The translations under genes were made by a program, and so were the position numbers. The notes under the pieces were generated by a model, which did no database searches, had not been told where the DNA came from, and saw nothing but the letters and a program-made list of their open reading frames with translations. Of a stretch of DNA of 64,000 bases, positions 59,855 to 64,000 are shown piece after piece; positions within the stretch are counted from its first letter, which is position 1; every line of letters begins with the position of its first letter. The stretch spans positions 35,192 through 99,191 of the forward strand of contig DFHF01000038.1 in assembly GCA_002371825.1 (NCBI GenBank), read 5' to 3'. The DNA is from Ruminococcus flavefaciens (lineage in GTDB: Bacteria; Bacillota; Clostridia; Oscillospirales; Ruminococcaceae).

Positions 59855-61069
59855 TTATTTAGAGACATAATAAACTTTTCCGATTTTTGTTACTTTCCAT
59901 TTCACAACTCCTAAAATTGTCAGTTTGTTTAATAAATATAACGTTGTACGCATGGATAGTCCCATTGCAGCAGCAATTTCTGACATTTTCATTTCATTGC
60001 CTTTAAGCAAGGAAATCATGATTTTTTCTTTTTCGGACAGTTCATATTCATTTATTGGCATCAAATCGCTTTCATATTTTGTTTCATCTTCCGGACGTTC
60101 ATTTTTTAACTCTATAATTGCAGGCGTTATTTCTGCCGCTCCATCAGGCACAGCACTTATTGGTTTAAGATTAGTATATCGGCTATGATAGTTTAAAAAT
60201 TCACAGAGATCATCCCAATGAATTTTCTCATAGTCATTCGTATGAATACATATTATAAGACTCTCTGTAACTTTATGTTCTTTAACACTCGCAAGAAAAG
60301 ACAGTATAATTGTTCTAACAACTTCATCACGTGAGGCATCTTTTGCTCTTGCTTTTCCCGTACCTAGTAGCGGTATAGAGTATGGTTCATGATTTCCTAT
60401 TTCTGCTAATGACGCCCACAGTCCATCTAAAGATTGTGCAATACTTGTTATATCTACATTGTAAGGTATTCCTTTAGCATTAATGTCAGAATCAGCTAAA
60501 AAATATGCTCTTTTATTCTTTTTACTTATCCTACATACTGTTCCTATAGGATAACGTTTAATCTTTGTTTCATGTCTATCATTAAGTAAAATGTATTTTT
60601 TATTTCTAAGTTCATCTTCTATAATCTTATCCAACTCTGGAATTTGTTCCCTAAAATATTTTAATTGATATTGCCCCTGTATACTTCCCTCACTAATAAA
60701 ATCATCTTTCATTAATGTATCAAAAGTAGTATTTGTTGGAATAATTACTGCTCCTTTATTCTTCAATGCATCGCATACCTTTAATGTAATCGTAACGTCT
60801 GATGAGCCAGCAATAACAACTTTCATTTCAAGTTTATCCATATTATACAGAATAGAAACAATAATTATAGCGAACAGCCCCAACACCCAATGCTTCTTAT
60901 ATAAGTCTCCAACACCTTTTATATTGATTATTTCAGCAAGCTCCTCAATAGTCACCAAACAACCAATTATTGCAAAAATCATTTTCAAGATTTCTTTTAT
61001 TTTGCTTGGAATTCTCTTGATTTTTATAATTAGTTTAGAGGCCAAGCTTTTTATATACCGCTTCATCAT
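59855..61069 (-). CDS. thsA: Type II Thoeris effector ThsA: TM helices, macro domain and C-terminal winged helix
   Basis: 404 residues. Two hydrophobic segments near the N-terminus (about 29-41 and 61-76) precede a macro-like domain (about 82-297) with KVVIAGSSDVTITLKV, GAVIIPTNTTFDTLM and YSIPLLGTGKARAKDASRDEVV, the nucleotide-binding loops. In type II Thoeris this macro/TM effector senses a TIR-made ADP-ribose derivative and disrupts membranes. Unusually, the C-terminus (about 342-404) is a winged-helix DNA-binding-type unit, SEKEKIMISLLKGNEMKMSEIAAAMGLSMRTTLYLLNKLTILGVVKWK. ATG 61069 overlaps the thsB stop by 35 bases. Confidence 0.85.
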   Translation of the reverse strand: MMKRYIKSLASKLIIKIKRIPSKIKEILKMIFAIIGCLVTIEELAEIINIKGVGDLYKKHWVLGLFAIIIVSILYNMDKLEMKVVIAGSSDVTITLKVCDALKNKGAVIIPTNTTFDTLMKDDFISEGSIQGQYQLKYFREQIPELDKIIEDELRNKKYILLNDRHETKIKRYPIGTVCRISKKNKRAYFLADSDINAKGIPYNVDITSIAQSLDGLWASLAEIGNHEPYSIPLLGTGKARAKDASRDEVVRTIILSFLASVKEHKVTESLIICIHTNDYEKIHWDDLCEFLNYHSRYTNLKPISAVPDGAAEITPAIIELKNERPEDETKYESDLMPINEYELSEKEKIMISLLKGNEMKMSEIAAAMGLSMRTTLYLLNKLTILGVVKWKVTKIGKVYYVSK

Positions 61070-61535
61070 AATAAAATGGTCCTGTTTTCCCTTCTTTTGT
61101 ATATCTATATGCTGATTCTGGCCAGTTTTCTAGTGCATATTGTAGGATTTTAGCATTAAAGCTAATATGAATAGCAAGATGATCACGCATTATAGCAGGA
61201 CATAAACTTCTATCACAAGAACGTTTCCCATTAATGTTAACCACAATACATGGAATATCTCTTTTTATAGCTTGTTCTATTTCCCATCTAACATACTTAA
61301 ATAAATATTTTGTATGTTCTCCTACAAGAAGTACAAATATTTTCGTATGTCTAAAACGTTCCTCTAATCCTGCTTTTATTGACGCTTCACTCTTATCATA
61401 TATATTGTTAATATCATGAGCATCATAAAAATTAAAGCCAATATCATCATTTTGCTTCCATGCTTGCATAAGGCGGTAATATCTCAAATCATTATCCGCA
61501 TCCATTGATACATAAACCTTGTTATGATATGCCAT
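61035..61535 (-). CDS. thsB: Thoeris TIR-like protein ThsB
   Basis: 166 residues, GAGGAGA before ATG 61535. Matches the ThsB family along its length: KVYVSMDADNDLRYYRLMQAW, FNFYDAHDINNI, KSEASIKAGLEERFRHTKIFVLLVGEHT, KYVRWEIEQAI (E85 is the likely catalytic Glu) and IPCIVVNINGKRSCD. On phage infection it is expected to use NAD+ to make a signalling ADP-ribose derivative for ThsA. First gene of the two-gene Thoeris operon. Confidence 0.93.
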   Translation of the reverse strand: MAYHNKVYVSMDADNDLRYYRLMQAWKQNDDIGFNFYDAHDINNIYDKSEASIKAGLEERFRHTKIFVLLVGEHTKYLFKYVRWEIEQAIKRDIPCIVVNINGKRSCDRSLCPAIMRDHLAIHISFNAKILQYALENWPESAYRYTKEGKTGPFYYDEAVYKKLGL

Positions 61536-62005
61536 TTATATCTCTCCTCATTATTTGTTTTTATAATATTGCTTAATTATATAAAGAATTTTAACTGTTT
61601 TGCATTATCCTAGTATTCCTTCGAGTAAAACAGAATTTATTTATAATATAAGTTCTTCAATATCAAGGTACAACAACTGTTACGACAACACTGTATTTTT
61701 TCACCGACGCTACTGTCCAACTTCGCAGATCATTGGTGTTCAACGAAAGTGCTATATTCAAGTATGCAACGATAACTTAGGTAACACTACTTTTATATTA
61801 TATCATATCAAACTTGTATAATCAATTCTTTTCAGGACATAAAAACATCACCTTAAGGCAATAGCGATAGCTATATTAACTATTAGCTATATCTTTGAGC
61901 AAATGATCTTTATCCGTTTTTGAATATAGATACATTGCCCTTGATGACGTCTTCAGTAACATCAAGAGCGATAGGATTTACTTCCATAGCTATAGTTAAT
62001 AAGAC
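61536..62005. other. AT-rich intergenic region upstream of Thoeris
   Basis: 470 bases between thsB and the end of the nuclease-like gene. A short frame on the - strand at 61910-61987 (about 25 codons, EVNPIALDVTEDVIKG) is less AT-rich than its surroundings and may be a gene scrap. No clear promoter pair was confirmed; no repeats or RNA genes seen. Confidence 0.45.
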
Positions 62006-63358
62006 TTATATATTATTTATAGATTCCTTTGAAATATCAGCATACAATATGGTTTTTTGATTTATGTGATAATATTCATTGCTTATAATCTGTTCGTTCA
62101 AAATTAAAACGTCATCAATTTTCCATTTTCCATGTGCAAGATTATAATGCTTTATTATATCATCTATATGATTTTTAATCCAAGCAACCCTACGTTTATG
62201 CTTTGAAATATAACACAATTCGCCTTTTTGATCACAGAAAACCCGTAAATACTCCTGATGCATTTCATAAGGAGATTTGGTGAATGAAAAGTCCTTCACC
62301 TCGGCAACAATTATTTTTTTCTTTTTGGGATAAATAATTAAGACATCAATATCGCCTATATCTTGATTTTTATCATCCGTTATTTTTATTCCATTGATTT
62401 TTTTGACTTTGGAATCGATAATTAACCCATCAATTTTTTTTAGTTTATCGGCAACAGCATCGTTGAAATGATTTCCACCTGAATTTGCTATTCTTCCAAG
62501 CAGTGATTTTAGTTTTCCTTTTTCATTAAACACAGGTAATTTTGCATCATTTATCAAATCAATTGTAAAAAGCATACAATGATATAACTGCCTATTTCCC
62601 CATATAAACTTGTTGTCATAATTTACAATAGGTCTTCTTGTAACCGATAATCTCCTATTAAATTTCCAAGGCCAAATATCATTTTTCGAGAATCCTGAAG
62701 GTGGTGTTAGATAGTCGTTTCTTTGACTTAGTGATAAACTATCTATTATTTGCCAAATGACCTTTACATCTAATTTAACATATTTTTTGATTCTATCAGG
62801 CAGTTCGTCTTGTGTAATAGTTTTTACATTGCTCTCTATTTCATCTCCAATTTCTAACATTGCATAAGTGAAGTTAATAAAATCTGTGAAAGTAAATCCA
62901 AATTCTTCAAGATAAGCAATATTTAATTCTTGAGGTGGTTGTAAAGCTAAGATATCAGCATGATAAGTATCAATATATGGATTTGAGTGGTCATTTATTC
63001 GCTTTATTGCAGCCGTTCCGTTTAAAGTTGCAAGTTTGTCAATATCAGTCTTATCTATACCTATACGTCCTGAATTTAAGATAGACATATCACTATCGAT
63101 AATTTTATATCTATAGTAATCACTGGTATTTGCCCAATCAATAATTGCAGAACAGATTGACAACATTTCCTCATAATCCATTTCACCCAGGTTTATATCT
63201 CCTTTTGGAGGCTGAGCTGATATGTATTCCAGCAGAAATTTCTGAGATAGTGATGCTTTATTGATTTGATTGAATTGCTCTTGAAGATCATTTGTTTTTT
63301 CGGGATAGCAATTCAACTGATATGCGTACCTGCCCCTTTCTACCATCATTGAAAACAT
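62006..63358 (-). CDS. PD-(D/E)XK nuclease-like protein, possibly 5'-truncated
   Basis: 450 residues from ATG 63358, but there is no ribosome site, and the frame is open upstream to a TAG near 63410, where it meets a truncated phage gene. The N-terminus may therefore be lost. A nuclease-like core lies at about residues 295-370: GNHFNDAVADKL, then GDIDVLIIYPKKKKIIVAEVKDFSF (D336, D338, E353, K355), the D-x(n)-ExK pattern of restriction-type or NERD-like nucleases. The first 290 residues are helical with no known domain. AT-rich codon use like the rest of the island. A defence role is possible. Confidence 0.7.
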   Translation of the reverse strand: MFSMMVERGRYAYQLNCYPEKTNDLQEQFNQINKASLSQKFLLEYISAQPPKGDINLGEMDYEEMLSICSAIIDWANTSDYYRYKIIDSDMSILNSGRIGIDKTDIDKLATLNGTAAIKRINDHSNPYIDTYHADILALQPPQELNIAYLEEFGFTFTDFINFTYAMLEIGDEIESNVKTITQDELPDRIKKYVKLDVKVIWQIIDSLSLSQRNDYLTPPSGFSKNDIWPWKFNRRLSVTRRPIVNYDNKFIWGNRQLYHCMLFTIDLINDAKLPVFNEKGKLKSLLGRIANSGGNHFNDAVADKLKKIDGLIIDSKVKKINGIKITDDKNQDIGDIDVLIIYPKKKKIIVAEVKDFSFTKSPYEMHQEYLRVFCDQKGELCYISKHKRRVAWIKNHIDDIIKHYNLAHGKWKIDDVLILNEQIISNEYYHINQKTILYADISKESINNI

Positions 63359-63404
63359 GGTTGTCTCAAGGTCATTGCAAAGTTTGTATATTAGTTGTTC
63401 TGCT

Positions 63405-63515
63405 TTAGCCTAAGATTAAGGCAACATCCTTACCCACGAGCCAAGGCTCGCCGTCGATGCAGACTGTTCTTACCGAGCCGAACTCGGGATTATTAAATAT
63501 CGTGATTTCATTCAT
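63405..63515 (-). pseudogene. Truncated phage antirepressor (BRO-N-type) gene start
   Basis: ATG 63515 overlaps the methyltransferase stop (ATGAATGA). Thirty-six codons read NEITIFNNPEFGSVRT, then IDGEPWLVGKDVALILG, then TAA. F-G-x-V-R-T ... W-x-V-G-K-D-V-A-x-x-L-G is the start of BRO/antirepressor domains, which normally continue Y-x-N-P for another 60 or more residues. Here the match ends exactly at a change from GC-balanced to AT-rich sequence, so the gene was cut by a recombination event. Confidence 0.7.
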
Positions 63516-64000
63516 TTTTGTTTACCTCCACATCAATTTCCTTTATAAATCTCGCCAGTGCTTCTATGACATTGACTGTCACAGCGTTTCCGGCTTGCTT
63601 GTATAGCTGTGCATTTGACATTCCTGTCTCTTTGACCTTATTGAACTGCTCGTCCGTAAATCCCTGCAATCGCCAGCATTCAAGGGGCATCAGTTTTCTG
63701 ATAAGTCCGTTATACATAACGCCGTTCCGGTCTGTTACTGTAATAGTAAACATCGGCTCGTCCGGGCTCTTGAATCTTCTCCCTTGCTGCCGTACCTTTT
63801 CTTTGGCAGGAGTAAGCACGGGTATCGGCTTGTCGATGAAGAGAGCCGCTGATTTTTCACCTTTATGGTGTCCTATGCCGTTATCCTGCCTTGCAGTTAT
63901 ACACCTTGCAAGGTCGGTGATCTGAGGCTCGGGATTCATATCGATACATTTTACCGAATAGAAGCCCTGTGTTGCCGACGGAGTTACCGTATGGGCTATG
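63508..64000 (-). CDS. Phage-type DNA (cytosine-5) methyltransferase, C-terminal part (partial)
   Basis: The frame is open from the stop at 63508 to the right edge, so the 5' part lies beyond the window. Seen: VTPSATQGFYSVKCIDMNPEPQ, ARCITARQDNGIG, and the late motifs RKLMPLECWRLQGFTDEQF and SNAQLYKQAGNAVTVNVIEAL, corresponding to the target-recognition end and motifs IX/X of C5 methyltransferases (Q-x-G-N-A-V). The catalytic PC motif is outside the window. Next to an antirepressor start, it suggests prophage or integrative element DNA. Confidence 0.88.
   Translation of the reverse strand, partial: IAHTVTPSATQGFYSVKCIDMNPEPQITDLARCITARQDNGIGHHKGEKSAALFIDKPIPVLTPAKEKVRQQGRRFKSPDEPMFTITVTDRNGVMYNGLIRKLMPLECWRLQGFTDEQFNKVKETGMSNAQLYKQAGNAVTVNVIEALARFIKEIDVEVNKNE

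Overview
The window looks like a chromosome segment of a Gram-positive, spore-lineage member of the Ruminococcaceae/Oscillospiraceae, most likely a gut or rumen Ruminococcus. The reasons are a dockerin module on a secreted protein, long Thr-rich extracellular linkers, sporulation genes (ylbJ, yqfC, yqfD), sigma-A promoters of TTGACA-17-TATAAT type, a lipobox protein, and a moderate-GC core next to a clearly AT-rich accessory segment. The species is inferred, not shown.

Layout. (1) 1-7380, + strand: a compact, partly overlapping biosynthetic operon (partial gene, crotonase, 3-hydroxyacyl-CoA dehydrogenase, ketoacyl synthase, MIF-like tautomerase, Cys-nucleophile alpha/beta hydrolase, AMP-ligase, acyl carrier protein, type II thioesterase). 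It reads as a small fatty-acyl or polyketide-like pathway that I cannot match to a known product. (2) 7581-11847, - strand: a cell-surface polymer operon with an LtaS-like phosphoglycerol transferase, a small membrane protein, and a YidC insertase fused to a TagB/TagF-type transferase. (3) 12089-21169: two ECF sigma/membrane-partner pairs, two CPBP-type membrane proteins, tadA, tRNA-Leu(GAG) and a diguanylate cyclase. (4) 21303-33051: housekeeping and sporulation genes (M16 pair, lgt, folD, ylbJ, yqfC, yqfD, comM, rodA, an FHA protein).

(5) 33199-45109, - strand: a six-gene operon from one near-perfect promoter. It encodes a catalytically dead trypsin-like protein with a cytosolic FHA domain, a PP2C phosphatase, a transmembrane Ser/Thr kinase, a membrane protein with ten TSVLG motifs in 16-residue tandem repeats, a small membrane protein and a 2103-residue Ig-like surface protein. 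Together they suggest an envelope-spanning phosphothreonine/FHA signalling or scaffold system. (6) 45494-50563: an ABC exporter with a two-component system, then a lipoprotein.

(7) 51171-64000: a genomic island. It begins at a 62-nt 3' fragment of a tRNA-Asn gene, as expected for the displaced end of an element integrated into tRNA-Asn. Its AT-rich cargo includes a membrane GAF-like protein, an HEXXH metallopeptidase, a secreted dockerin-bearing polymorphic toxin with a PD-(D/E)XK nuclease-like tip and a coupled immunity gene (bracketed by two direct copies of a recombinase-associated repeat), a serine recombinase remnant, a type II Thoeris system (ThsB TIR, and ThsA with TM-macro plus an extra winged helix), and a nuclease-like protein. 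The right side returns to higher GC with a truncated BRO-type antirepressor and a phage-type cytosine methyltransferase cut by the window end.

The strongest candidates for undescribed biology are the dockerin-toxin cassette, the TSVLG-repeat/FHA/pseudoprotease operon, the YidC-TagB/F fusion, the tautomerase-containing acyl gene cluster and the winged-helix ThsA. No database search was possible; all family calls come from reading motifs.
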